Positions 8,531 to 17,211 of a stretch of 47,272 nt of DNA are shown here, piece by piece. The translations under genes and the position numbers were made by a program. This DNA comes from Verrucomicrobiota bacterium (lineage in GTDB: Bacteria; Verrucomicrobiota; Verrucomicrobiia; Limisphaerales; UBA8199). The first letter of the stretch is position 1. Each line of letters begins with the position of its first letter. The DNA lies in the NCBI GenBank assembly GCA_003176045.1, contig PSRM01000244.1, positions 1 to 47,272 on the forward strand, given 5' to 3'. A model generated the notes under the pieces. The model was not told the origin of the DNA. It did no database searches and worked only from the letters and a program-made list of their open reading frames with translations.

Positions 8531-11500
8531 TTGAACGCCGCTTTGACAATCGAGTCAGGTCAGATCGTCACCGGCCCGCTTTTTAACGAGCCGATGCGAG
8601 TCGAGACCGTGCAGCCCAACGGAAACAACACTTGGGTGCTTGGCCTGGTCGGCGTGCAATCTGAACGATTTCGCAGGGTCACAATCTCCGCTGAGCAGAT
8701 GTCTTCCCTCAAAGTCTTCCAGGCCGCAAAATCCTTCGATGGGGATGGGGCGCTGCTCCGTTTAGGACTACAGGCTTACGCTCTCGGCATCGCCTACGAA
8801 TTCGATCCTTACTTCGGATTATCCATTTCACGTGTTGACCCTTTGCCCCATCAGCTTGAGGCCATTTACGACTATCTTCTCAAACTGGCTCGTGTCCGCT
8901 TTCTCCTGGCCGATGACGCCGGCGCGGGCAAGACCATCATGGCCGGTCTGCTCGTCCGCGAACTCAAGCTCCGAGGCCTGGCCGAACGCATCCTCATCGT
9001 CTGCCCGTCCAATCTCACCTTTCAATGGCAGCGCGAATTGAAGGAAAAGTTCGACGAGAAATTTATCGTCGTTAAAGGCGGCGATATCCGCGACCAGTTT
9101 GGCCTGAACCAATGGATGGAGCAGAAGCAGGTCGTAACTTCCCTGGATCTCGCCAAAAGGATCGAAATTTTGCCCGGCCTCAAGCAGGCCCACTGGGACC
9201 TGGTAATTGTGGACGAGGCGCATCGCATGTCCTGGACGCCACCGTCGCGCAAAACCGCCCGCTACGCCCTTGGCGAACTGTTACGCGATAGCACGGATCA
9301 CATTCTCCTGCTGACCGCCACCCCGCATAAAGGCGATCCCGCCAATTTCAGTCTCTTTTTGCAATTACTGGACTGCGATGCCTACGCCGACGTGAAATCC
9401 ATTCGCGAAGCAATGAGCCAGCAGCGTGCGCCGTTTTACCTGCGGCGCACGAAGGAGGCGATGGTTTATTTCCCCGAGCGGCAGCCGGACGGCAAATGGA
9501 TCGCCAGGAAGATCTTTACTAAACGCATTCCGCACACGGTTGACTTCTCCATTGATGGGCCTGAGTTCGAGCTTTATCGCGCTGTCACCCGCTTCGTCAA
9601 ATTCCAGAGCGCCAAAGCCGCTGCCCAGGAGGACGATCCTCGTTCTCGCGCTGTCGGCTTCCTGATGTCCCTTTACCAGCGCCGCCTGGCCTCCAGCGTT
9701 TATGCCTTGCGCCACTCGCTCGATAACCGCGCCAAGCGCCTCCACGACGGCCTGAAAGCCGCCCAGGACCTGCTGCGCTTCGCCCCGCCGGAACTCCCCG
9801 ATCCCGAAGACCTGGAGGAAATGGAGGAAAAGGAGCGAGATTATTTCGAGCGGATGATCGAAGCAGTCACACTCGCTGGCAGCGCTGAAGACGTGCGAGA
9901 TGAAATCAAGGAGCTCAAAGAACTCGCTCGCCAGGCTCAGGATGTCGAAGACTCGTGTGCCGAGGCGAAGCTGTCGCGCCTCAAAGAACTGCTCCATCAG
10001 GAAGGCTTCTTTGACCAGCCCACGAAGCGCCTGCTCATCTTCACCGAGTATAAAGACACCCTCGATTATCTTCTCACTAGGTTGAAAGAATGGGGCTTTC
10101 AGGTCGGCTGCATCCATGGCGGAATGAAGCCCGGTTCACGCGATGAACCAAACACCCGCCTCCATACTGAGCAGCAATTCAAGGACGGTGAGATCCAAGT
10201 GCTCGCGGCAACCGAAGCGGCCGGGGAAGGCATCAACCTCCAGTGCTGCCATATTCTGTTCAACTACGACATCCCCTGGAACCCAAACCGCCTTGAACAG
10301 CGCATGGGCCGCATCCACCGCTACGGCCAGCAACATGATTGCCTGATTTTCAATTTCGTCGCGACCAACACCATCGAGGGCCGTGTCCTTCAGCGCCTCC
10401 TGGAAAAGCTGCAGGAGATTCGCAACGCGCTTGAAGATGATGCCGTTTTCAATGTCGTCGGCGAAATCCTTCCCGCTGCCCACGTCGAACGCGTCCTCCG
10501 CGATTACTATGCAGGGCGCCTGGGCGACGCCGACCTCGAAGACCGCCTGCTCCGCGACGTGGACGAAGGCCACTTTCGCGCCATCTGCCAAAATGCCCTT
10601 GAAGGTTTGGCTTCCAAGAAATTGAATCTCGAAATGCTGATCCAGCGCCGCGCCCGCGCACAGGAGCGCCGTGTCGTGCCCGAGACCATCGCCCGCTTTA
10701 TCCGCGAAACTGCCGAACTTGCATCGCTCTCCCTCAAACCAGTGGCTCCTCTGGCTCACACCTTCGATCCTGGCAAAACGCCGGCGTCCCTTCGCCAATT
10801 TGAAACTCAGACCAACTGGAAGCTCCCGGCACTTGCCACCAAGTATCCCCGACTCTCAACCGACCGAGAGGTTGCGGAAAAGAACAGTCTCGAATGGGTG
10901 ACCCCAGGCCACCCATTATTCGAAGCGCTGCGCAGGAACACCGTGACGCAAGCTGAAGAGGCGTTCAGCAGGGGCGCGTGCTTTTATTCGCTTCAACATG
11001 AGGCCCCGTCCCGCATTGACTTTTATCGCGCCAGGATCGTGGACGGCCTCGGCAACGTCATCCATGAACGCCTCTTCGCCGTCGAACTCTCCCATGATTG
11101 TAGGAGCCGACGTGAGGAGGCTCTAACCAACCCGCCGTTCGACACCGGTTCCCCTCTCCCTTCGGATAGGAGAGGGGTCAGGGGTGAGAGCGAACCCAAG
11201 TTCCAGGACCCCTCCATCCTCGGCAACTTCACCCCCGCCCCCCGTCCCTCGACCCTCCCCCCGATCGCCACCGCCGCCGAACATACAAGCTGGCTCCACG
11301 AAAACGCGCTGACACCGTTCCTGAACGAAGTCCTTGCCGACCGCCTTACCGAAATTGACCGCATTGCCTCTCACATCGAACTCTCCCTCACCGAACTGCT
11401 CCAAAAAGCCGACGACGAAATTGGCAAAGCCGCTGCCGACGTAGAATCTAATGCGCCAGGCGCTGCCGGACGTCTGGCCCAGGCCGAGGAAAGGCATGCC

Positions 11501-12055
11501 AAGCTCCTGAGCAAACGCGAAGCCCGCCGCCTTGAATTGCAGCGCCAGCGCGCCCTCACGCTCCAGGCCGTCGAACGCATCACCAGCATTTTGGTTTTGC
11601 CCCATCCCGAGCGCGAAGCGCCAGACGTACGCCGGCTCCGGCCCGATTACGAGACCGAAGCAATCGCAATGAAGGTTGTCATCGCCCATGAAACCGCCCA
11701 GGACCGCCAGGTCGAGGATGTCCATGAAAAGAACCTTGGGTATGACATCACCAGCCTCGACCTCAAATCAGGCGAACTCCGCTTGATCGAAATAAAAGGC
11801 ATCGGCGCTTCCACTGGCCGCGTCCTGCTCACCCCCAATGAACGCCGCGTGGCCGAGGACCGGCGCGATTGTTACTGGCTCTATGTTGTGACCTGCTGCG
11901 ACACACAGCCCCAGTTGCAGGCGCCCATCAAAGACCCGGCCCGTTTCCCCTGGCACGAGGTTAAAAAAGTCGAGCACTACTGGCTTGAAGTCGATGCAAT
12001 GACTCAGCCGATGCGGCTGAAGGAAGATGATGTGCAATACGGAGGGGAACGATGA
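8531..12055 (+). CDS. SNF2/RapA-like superfamily 2 helicase with C-terminal DUF3883
   Basis: A 1174-residue ATPase, first gene of the defence-like island. The TTG at 8531 is chosen because the conserved N-terminal block GQIVTGPLFNEPMRVE lies before the next candidate, ATG 8594. Motif I is DDAGAGKT (128-135, K134), motif II is DEAH (228-231), motif III is TATPHKGDP (262-270), and motif VI includes HRYGQ (596-600). The C-terminus (about 1035-1140) carries a DUF3883-like domain with LGYDITSLD and RLIEIKGIG, a fold related to PD-(D/E)XK nucleases. It probably remodels or translocates on DNA, as the SNF2 helicase DrmD does in class 1 DISARM. A patch at about 857-886 is encoded by two palindromic repeats. 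The gene overlaps the next by 4 bp (ATGA). Confidence 0.88.
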   Translation: MNAALTIESGQIVTGPLFNEPMRVETVQPNGNNTWVLGLVGVQSERFRRVTISAEQMSSLKVFQAAKSFDGDGALLRLGLQAYALGIAYEFDPYFGLSISRVDPLPHQLEAIYDYLLKLARVRFLLADDAGAGKTIMAGLLVRELKLRGLAERILIVCPSNLTFQWQRELKEKFDEKFIVVKGGDIRDQFGLNQWMEQKQVVTSLDLAKRIEILPGLKQAHWDLVIVDEAHRMSWTPPSRKTARYALGELLRDSTDHILLLTATPHKGDPANFSLFLQLLDCDAYADVKSIREAMSQQRAPFYLRRTKEAMVYFPERQPDGKWIARKIFTKRIPHTVDFSIDGPEFELYRAVTRFVKFQSAKAAAQEDDPRSRAVGFLMSLYQRRLASSVYALRHSLDNRAKRLHDGLKAAQDLLRFAPPELPDPEDLEEMEEKERDYFERMIEAVTLAGSAEDVRDEIKELKELARQAQDVEDSCAEAKLSRLKELLHQEGFFDQPTKRLLIFTEYKDTLDYLLTRLKEWGFQVGCIHGGMKPGSRDEPNTRLHTEQQFKDGEIQVLAATEAAGEGINLQCCHILFNYDIPWNPNRLEQRMGRIHRYGQQHDCLIFNFVATNTIEGRVLQRLLEKLQEIRNALEDDAVFNVVGEILPAAHVERVLRDYYAGRLGDADLEDRLLRDVDEGHFRAICQNALEGLASKKLNLEMLIQRRARAQERRVVPETIARFIRETAELASLSLKPVAPLAHTFDPGKTPASLRQFETQTNWKLPALATKYPRLSTDREVAEKNSLEWVTPGHPLFEALRRNTVTQAEEAFSRGACFYSLQHEAPSRIDFYRARIVDGLGNVIHERLFAVELSHDCRSRREEALTNPPFDTGSPLPSDRRGVRGESEPKFQDPSILGNFTPAPRPSTLPPIATAAEHTSWLHENALTPFLNEVLADRLTEIDRIASHIELSLTELLQKADDEIGKAAADVESNAPGAAGRLAQAEERHAKLLSKREARRLELQRQRALTLQAVERITSILVLPHPEREAPDVRRLRPDYETEAIAMKVVIAHETAQDRQVEDVHEKNLGYDITSLDLKSGELRLIEIKGIGASTGRVLLTPNERRVAEDRRDCYWLYVVTCCDTQPQLQAPIKDPARFPWHEVKKVEHYWLEVDAMTQPMRLKEDDVQYGGER
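11100..11188. repeat. Two palindromic repeats embedded in frame in the helicase gene
   Basis: The first (11100-11124, gtaggagccgacgtgaggag) belongs to the family seen at 3055 and 5050. The second (11151-11188) is a hairpin with perfect 9-bp arms (cccctctcc at 11151-11159, ggagagggg at 11169-11177). They encode the low-complexity stretch RSRREEALTN...SDRRGVRG, inserted between conserved blocks without breaking the frame. Confidence 0.75.
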
Positions 12056-15000
12056 AAAGGAACGATACTTCAATCGAGTTCCTCGCTTTCTGCCTCCAGG
12101 CGGCTCCAACTGTGGGCTCGGCGACCCTTGGCTCGGTTTTACGCCGGATCCATCAGGAGGGCCTTCGGCCAGATGAATTCCTGGGCCTCCCAAAGCAGAC
12201 GCTGCAAGCTCGGTACAACCTAAAGCCTGCCGCGATCGGTGCAATCCACGAGCCCGAGGCCAAAACAATCGATCTGTGGGAAAGGGTTCGACACAAGGAC
12301 GTTACCGTCCTCGTCTTTGGAACTGCTGCCTACCCCGAGCGGCTTACAAAGATATTGGGCGATTCCGCCCCGCCCATCATCTACGTCGATGGTCGACTCG
12401 ACCTTCTACAGCGCAGTGCCGTGGGCTTCTGCGGCTCACGAAAAGCATCCGAAAAGGGCATCCAGGTAGCCACTTCCTGCTCCAAACGGCTCGCCACACA
12501 TGAAATCAATGTCGTGAGTGGCTACGCGCACGGAGTGGATCTAGCCGCCCACCGCGGCGCTTTAGAAGCCGGAGGCACCACTACCTTCGTCCTGGCCGAA
12601 GGCATCCTCAACTTCCACCTCAAGCAGGAGCTGCGTCCTCCCGTCGAAAACGGCGCCTCGGACCGCTATCTCGTGCTTTCGGAATTCCCACCCGGCCTTC
12701 CCTGGAAAGCTCACAATGCCATGGCCCGCAACCGCACCATCTGCGGATTGACCGATGCGCTTGTCGTAGTCGAGTCCGGCACAGAAGGCGGCACCTTTGA
12801 AGCAGGCAAGACGGCTTTGGCGCTTCACAGGCCTTTGTTCTGTGTCGAATATTCCGAACCTAACCCGTCCGCCCCGGGTAATCCGTATTTTCTGAGCCAT
12901 GGAGCCTTTAGCCTCAAACGCTCACGAAACGGTGAGCCGAATCTAATCAAGCTCCTCGAAATCGTACGCAGTGCCAAGCGAGCTGCGGAGCCGGGATTGG
13001 TCGCGCAAAATGAACTCGTATTGCGGGACAAAGCGAAAGGCCAACCACAGCTCCCTCAATCCCCTCGCCCTGAGAACGCATCTGCGCGGACGGTTAGTGC
13101 AGGCATCCCCAAAGAATGTAAGCGCCTCGCAGAGGTGGATTTCCCTATCGCGACGGTGTCGCGACACTCCGCGAAAGAGAAATCTGTCCGCTTCGGTCAC
13201 CCGTCAACATTCCATCTCTGGTGGGCCCGTCGCCCGCTCGGCTCCTGCCGAGCGCTCCTACTCAGCCTCCTAATCCCTGACCCGTGCGATCAGCACTGTC
13301 CAACAGAGTTCAAGAAAAAAGCCCGCGAAGTCCTACGCAACCTCCCGGGCAAGATCGGCACTACTGACCAGGAACTTCAGCAAGCCCTTCTGCGCTTCAT
13401 TGGCGACTTCGCCGACTGGGACCACGCCACTCAATCCACGTTTCTACAAGTCGGCCGTGGGCTCGTGGCTGCCGCCTACCCCGAAGAAACTCCCTTTCTA
13501 ACCGATCCATTCTCCGGGGGTGGCTCAATTCCTGTCGAAGCCTCCCGGCTTGGTCTCGAAACATTTGCCACCGATCTGAACCCCGTTGCTTGCTTTATCC
13601 TCAAGGTCATGCTGGAGGATATCCCGCGCAGCGGCGCGCAACTTCCAGAGGAACTCCGCCGTCTTGGGGCGGACCTCAAAAACCAGGCGGACAAACAACT
13701 AACCGCCTATTACCCGGCGGACCCCGACGGCGCCACCCCCATCGCTTACCTCTGGGCCCGCACCGTACGGTGCGAATCCCCCGATTGCGGCGCCGAAATC
13801 CCGTTGGTCCGCTCCTTCTGGCTCTCAAAGAAAGCCAATCGCAAGCGAGCACTCCGCTACACTATCGTCCGCCAAAAGCACACACCACCGCGAATCGATT
13901 TTGAAATCTACGAACCCAGGTTCGACGACGACGTTCAAAACGGAACCGTGTCCCGCGCAAATGCCACATGTCCATGCTGCAACGTCGTCCTACCCGCAGT
14001 CCGCGTAAGAGCACAGCTGACGTCTCAGCGAGGAGGAGCCGACGTCCACTTCGACACTAGAGGAAGGCGCACCGGCGGTGCCATCCTTATCGGAGTGGTT
14101 ACCATGAACCAAGAGACGGTGGGCAGAGATTACCGCCTTTCTCACCCCGAAGACTACGAAGCAGTTTGCAAGGCGCAGAAGGCAGTCCGCAACCTCCCGC
14201 CAGGCGCAATTCCGGACGAGCCAACACCATGGAAACACGGCCACCGCGCCGTAGGTTCGCCCCGCATCTACGGCATGCTCACCTGGGGCGACCTTTTTAC
14301 AGCCCGCCAGAAACTGTCACTTGCAACGCTGTGCCAACTCCTCACCGCCGTAGCCGGAGAGCAACCAACGGTCCGCGAAATCCTCGGTCTCGCCATAAGC
14401 CGATTCTCCGACATAACGAACGCCTTCTGCCGGTGGGAAAACACCAAGACCCAAGTTCGGAACCTTTTCGGCCGCCAGGCACTGCCCATGCTTTGGGATT
14501 TCGCGGAGGCCAGCTTCGTCGGAGAGCAAGCAGGCGACTATTCCGTGACGCTGGAAACCATGATAAAAGTCGCCGAGAGGCTCACCGGAATCCTGAAGAC
14601 CGCCCAAGTCCAACAAGCAGACGCGTGCGACTCACCCCTGCCATCGAGTTCTGCCCACGTTTGGTTCACAGATCCCCCGTATCACGACAATGTCCCCTAT
14701 GCCGACTTATCAGACTTCTTTCTCGTCTGGCTCAAAAGAGCCCTGCCGCGCAATCGACTGCTCCGGGATCCATTCGACCCTAAGAACCTACTCTCCCCCA
14801 AGGAACGCGAGTTAACAGTCACCACCGCTGCGGGCGAAGATTCCCCTCCCAAAAGCACCGACTTCTTCCTCGCAGGCATGACCAAAGCGTTCCAGGAGGG
14901 TAGGCGCGTTCTTAAAGAAGACGGCGTCGGATGCGTCGTCTTCGCCCACAAGACCACCGAAGGATGGGAAGCCCTGTTAACTGGGATGATGCGTGCAGGC

Positions 15001-16053
15001 TGGACCATTCTGGCATCGTGGCCAATCACCACGGAGCTTGCTAACAGAATGGTTGCTCGCGACACCGCAGCTCTCGCAGCTAGCGTTCACCTCGTTTGCC
15101 GACCCCGAACGGAAGACACCGTCGGAGACTGGAGCGAGGTACTACGTGAACTGCCCAACCGCGTCGCAAAGTGGATGGAGAGGCTGCAGACCGAAGGAGT
15201 CCGAGGAGCCGACCTTGTGTTTGCCTGCATCGGCCCGGCTCTCGAAATCTTCAGCCGATACGCTAAGGTAGAAACCGCCGAAGGGCGGGAAGTCCCGCTG
15301 GCCGAATACCTCGCCAAAGTATGGGAGGTTGTCGGTCGTTCAGCACTGGAACAGGTTCTTGGTACAGCCGAGGCCAGAGCGCGCAATGGCGCAGCCGGCG
15401 CCCTGGAGGAAGACGCCCGCCTTACCGCTCTCTTCCTGTGGACCCTTCAGAGCACGAGTGGCCAGGGACAGAGCCGCGACCGTGAGGGAGCGGGCTCAGA
15501 GGACGAGGACGAGAATGAGGACGAGGAAAAACCGAAAAAGAAAAAAACCGGCTTCAGTCTGATATTTGACGTCGCCCGTCGCTTTGCCCAACCGCTCGGT
15601 ATTCACCTGGATAACTGGGAAGGCCGCATCATTGAAACGGAGAAGGGCATAGTCCGCCTGCTGGCAGTCGGCGAGCGAGCGCAGCAGCTCTTCGGTGAAG
15701 AAGGCGCACACGCAGTCGCCTCACGCCTCAGCAAAGAAGCTCAGGGCGACGCCCAGATGGTTTTGTTCCCCGACCGGGAGGAAGAGGCGCCGAAAATCAA
15801 AGCGCGGAGAGCAGGCAAACCTCTGTCCGGCGAATCCCGCGCGAACGGCGCAATCACAACCCTTGACCGCGTTCACGCTGCCATGCTGCTTCAAGCCAAT
15901 GGCCAGGCCAACGGCCTGCGCGCGCTCATCAAAGCTGAGCAGGAGCGCGGCCCCGATTTCTTGCGCCTCGCCAACGCCCTCTCGGCTTTGTATCCAAAGG
16001 AAAGCGAAGAAAAACGCCTGCTCGATGCCATGCTCCTCGCCGTGCCGAGATAA
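12052..16053 (+). CDS. DprA-like domain fused to a DUF1156 DNA methylase
   Basis: A 1333-residue fusion. Residues 1-305 are a DprA/Smf domain: a helical N-terminus, then a Rossmann-like core with VGFCGSRKAS (124-133), SGYAHGVDLAAH (156-167), SEFPPGLP (210-217) and the RNR motif in MARNRTICGL (224-233). The usual DprA C-terminal winged helix is absent. From about 355 the protein is a DUF1156 methylase: RLAEVDFPIATVSRHSAKEK and GHPSTFHLWWARRPLG, SAM-binding motif LTDPFSGGGSIPVEASRLG (about 483-501), a four-Cys zinc-ribbon-like insert (C574, C579, C640, C643) and catalytic DPPY (874-877). It probably methylates adenine in DNA. An acidic linker at 1138-1160 contains a palindromic repeat. It overlaps the helicase stop by 4 bp. 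I do not know of a described DprA-DUF1156 fusion. Confidence 0.85.
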   Translation: MKRNDTSIEFLAFCLQAAPTVGSATLGSVLRRIHQEGLRPDEFLGLPKQTLQARYNLKPAAIGAIHEPEAKTIDLWERVRHKDVTVLVFGTAAYPERLTKILGDSAPPIIYVDGRLDLLQRSAVGFCGSRKASEKGIQVATSCSKRLATHEINVVSGYAHGVDLAAHRGALEAGGTTTFVLAEGILNFHLKQELRPPVENGASDRYLVLSEFPPGLPWKAHNAMARNRTICGLTDALVVVESGTEGGTFEAGKTALALHRPLFCVEYSEPNPSAPGNPYFLSHGAFSLKRSRNGEPNLIKLLEIVRSAKRAAEPGLVAQNELVLRDKAKGQPQLPQSPRPENASARTVSAGIPKECKRLAEVDFPIATVSRHSAKEKSVRFGHPSTFHLWWARRPLGSCRALLLSLLIPDPCDQHCPTEFKKKAREVLRNLPGKIGTTDQELQQALLRFIGDFADWDHATQSTFLQVGRGLVAAAYPEETPFLTDPFSGGGSIPVEASRLGLETFATDLNPVACFILKVMLEDIPRSGAQLPEELRRLGADLKNQADKQLTAYYPADPDGATPIAYLWARTVRCESPDCGAEIPLVRSFWLSKKANRKRALRYTIVRQKHTPPRIDFEIYEPRFDDDVQNGTVSRANATCPCCNVVLPAVRVRAQLTSQRGGADVHFDTRGRRTGGAILIGVVTMNQETVGRDYRLSHPEDYEAVCKAQKAVRNLPPGAIPDEPTPWKHGHRAVGSPRIYGMLTWGDLFTARQKLSLATLCQLLTAVAGEQPTVREILGLAISRFSDITNAFCRWENTKTQVRNLFGRQALPMLWDFAEASFVGEQAGDYSVTLETMIKVAERLTGILKTAQVQQADACDSPLPSSSAHVWFTDPPYHDNVPYADLSDFFLVWLKRALPRNRLLRDPFDPKNLLSPKERELTVTTAAGEDSPPKSTDFFLAGMTKAFQEGRRVLKEDGVGCVVFAHKTTEGWEALLTGMMRAGWTILASWPITTELANRMVARDTAALAASVHLVCRPRTEDTVGDWSEVLRELPNRVAKWMERLQTEGVRGADLVFACIGPALEIFSRYAKVETAEGREVPLAEYLAKVWEVVGRSALEQVLGTAEARARNGAAGALEEDARLTALFLWTLQSTSGQGQSRDREGAGSEDEDENEDEEKPKKKKTGFSLIFDVARRFAQPLGIHLDNWEGRIIETEKGIVRLLAVGERAQQLFGEEGAHAVASRLSKEAQGDAQMVLFPDREEEAPKIKARRAGKPLSGESRANGAITTLDRVHAAMLLQANGQANGLRALIKAEQERGPDFLRLANALSALYPKESEEKRLLDAMLLAVPR
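15463..15497. repeat. Repeat element embedded in the methylase gene
   Basis: The sequence cagggacagagccgcgacc plus gtgagggagcgggctc forms a 35-bp unit that recurs with a few changes at 21500-21537 inside the DUF499 gene. Here its first base is codon position 1 (reading QGQSRDREGAGS); there it is position 2, so the resemblance is at DNA level. Confidence 0.75.
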
Positions 16054-16115
16054 AACAGTTGATTTAGCCGTGCTAAACCAATTCTGAAAGTATTGCAACA
16101 TTTACCGCAACATTG

Positions 16116-16185
16116 TGTCGCGAACCCATCGCCATTTCCGATTGTTTCTAGAAATCGCGACACAAATCGCGACAGCGTGTCGCGA
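16116..16185. promoter_or_regulatory. Cluster of TGTCGCGA half-sites, candidate operator
   Basis: Four copies of the 8-mer lie in the 195-bp gap before the gene at 16249: TGTCGCGA at 16116-16123 and 16178-16185, and its complement TCGCGACA at 16155-16162 and 16167-16174. The last two form a perfect inverted repeat with a 3-bp spacer (TCGCGACA-GCG-TGTCGCGA, 16167-16185), ending 63 bp before the ATG. This is the only sizeable gap inside the island, so it may hold an internal promoter with an operator. AT-rich DNA follows (aaaaaaagaaattatatta, about 16195-16213), which could serve as a promoter region. No cognate regulator is identifiable. Confidence 0.5.
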
Positions 16186-16248
16186 AAGTAACTGAAAAAA
16201 AGAAATTATATTAAGAAGTTTCGCCGCGAACACAGCTAAAGCGGGTTA

Positions 16249-17208
16249 ATGAGCAACAGTCGCACAGTTTGGCAAATCTCCGCAGGCCCGGCTTCCCGGA
16301 ATTATGCCGAGATTCTCCTGCGCCACGGTGTGGGCTTGGTTGGCCCGTGCGGTCCCGGTCCATGGACCGAACGCCCTGACGAAGACTACGAAGGTCCCTT
16401 CGCTCGACAAATCGCCAGCGAAGTCCAGCCTGGAGACGTGTTCCTTCTACGCAATGCACTAGCGACAATCTGTGCCGTCGGCCTCGTTTCCAGCAATTAC
16501 GAGTTCTTCCCGCAGTTCGATGATGTCAACGGCTGGGATCTGAACCATGGCCGCCGAGTCCGCTGGTGCCGATTACCCGAGCACTACAATTTCGGCGGCT
16601 CCATTTTCGGCGCGAATCCACCGCGCATTTCACGCGTTTGGAATGAGCCCGTTCTCGATTATGCTCAGCGATTCCTCAATTCACCTCCAACCAATTGGCA
16701 GACCGCGCCGCTGCCACCCTTGCCTCCCGAAGAACGGCAACTTTCGGACTTGGAAATCCCGGCTGGCCTTCAGGACTTGATCGCCCAGGTCCGCGATTTG
16801 CATCCAGTTATGTGGGACCGGCGGCAGTTCCCAGAGCACCCGGCTGAAGACGAGGTTATCGCGAATTTCACCGTCCCCTTGCTGCGCGCCCTCGGCTGGC
16901 ATCCTGAACACATCGCGATCAAAATGCAATACAAGGACGTGACGCTCTTTCGAGCCTTGCCGAGAATCCCCGAGAACTGCCACTTGGTCATTGAGGCCAA
17001 GCGGCTCGGCGCAGGCGTCGAGGGCGCGCTCGCCCAGGGAATCAAATACGTCCACGCCCTTGGTGTCTCCCGCGACATCGTTGTCACGGACGGAATTCGT
17101 TATCGGCTGTACGACTGCGACAGGAATTTCGCCCCCGCTGCCTACGCCAATCTTGCAAACCTGAAGGCTTCCGCGTTGAATATGTTTGCGCGCCTGAAAC
17201 GGCCCTGA
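16249..17208 (+). CDS. PUA/EVE-like domain fused to a PD-(D/E)XK (HsdR_N-like) domain
   Basis: A 319-residue protein. The C-terminal half (about 175-300) resembles the N-terminal nuclease domain of type I restriction HsdR subunits: E202 in DEVIANFTVPLLRALGW, D230 in QYKDVTLF, the E-x-K pair E249/K251 in HLVIEAKRLG, Q263 in ALAQGIKYVHA, and VVTDGIRYRLYD. The N-terminal half (about 5-125) shows GDVFLLRN, an AVGLVSS strand and WDLNHGRRVRW, a pattern I associate with PUA/EVE-type base-reading domains; this assignment is tentative. If both hold, it could recognise modified or unmodified DNA and cut it. It follows the methylase after a 195-bp gap carrying a possible operator and is 3 bp from the ATPase gene downstream. 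Confidence 0.7.
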   Translation: MSNSRTVWQISAGPASRNYAEILLRHGVGLVGPCGPGPWTERPDEDYEGPFARQIASEVQPGDVFLLRNALATICAVGLVSSNYEFFPQFDDVNGWDLNHGRRVRWCRLPEHYNFGGSIFGANPPRISRVWNEPVLDYAQRFLNSPPTNWQTAPLPPLPPEERQLSDLEIPAGLQDLIAQVRDLHPVMWDRRQFPEHPAEDEVIANFTVPLLRALGWHPEHIAIKMQYKDVTLFRALPRIPENCHLVIEAKRLGAGVEGALAQGIKYVHALGVSRDIVVTDGIRYRLYDCDRNFAPAAYANLANLKASALNMFARLKRP

Positions 17209-17211
17209 CAC

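Noticed and set aside
13148..13164. TCGCGAC-ggt-GTCGCGA inverted repeat resembling the proposed operator
   Set aside because: It encodes the conserved DUF1156 segment ATVSRHSAKEK and has a different spacing, so coincidence is more likely than a second site.
14020..14060. gacgtc...gaggagccgacgtc symmetry inside the methylase gene, resembling the 11100 repeat
   Set aside because: Only a short core matches, and it falls in a region that aligns with the methylase family without an obvious insert.
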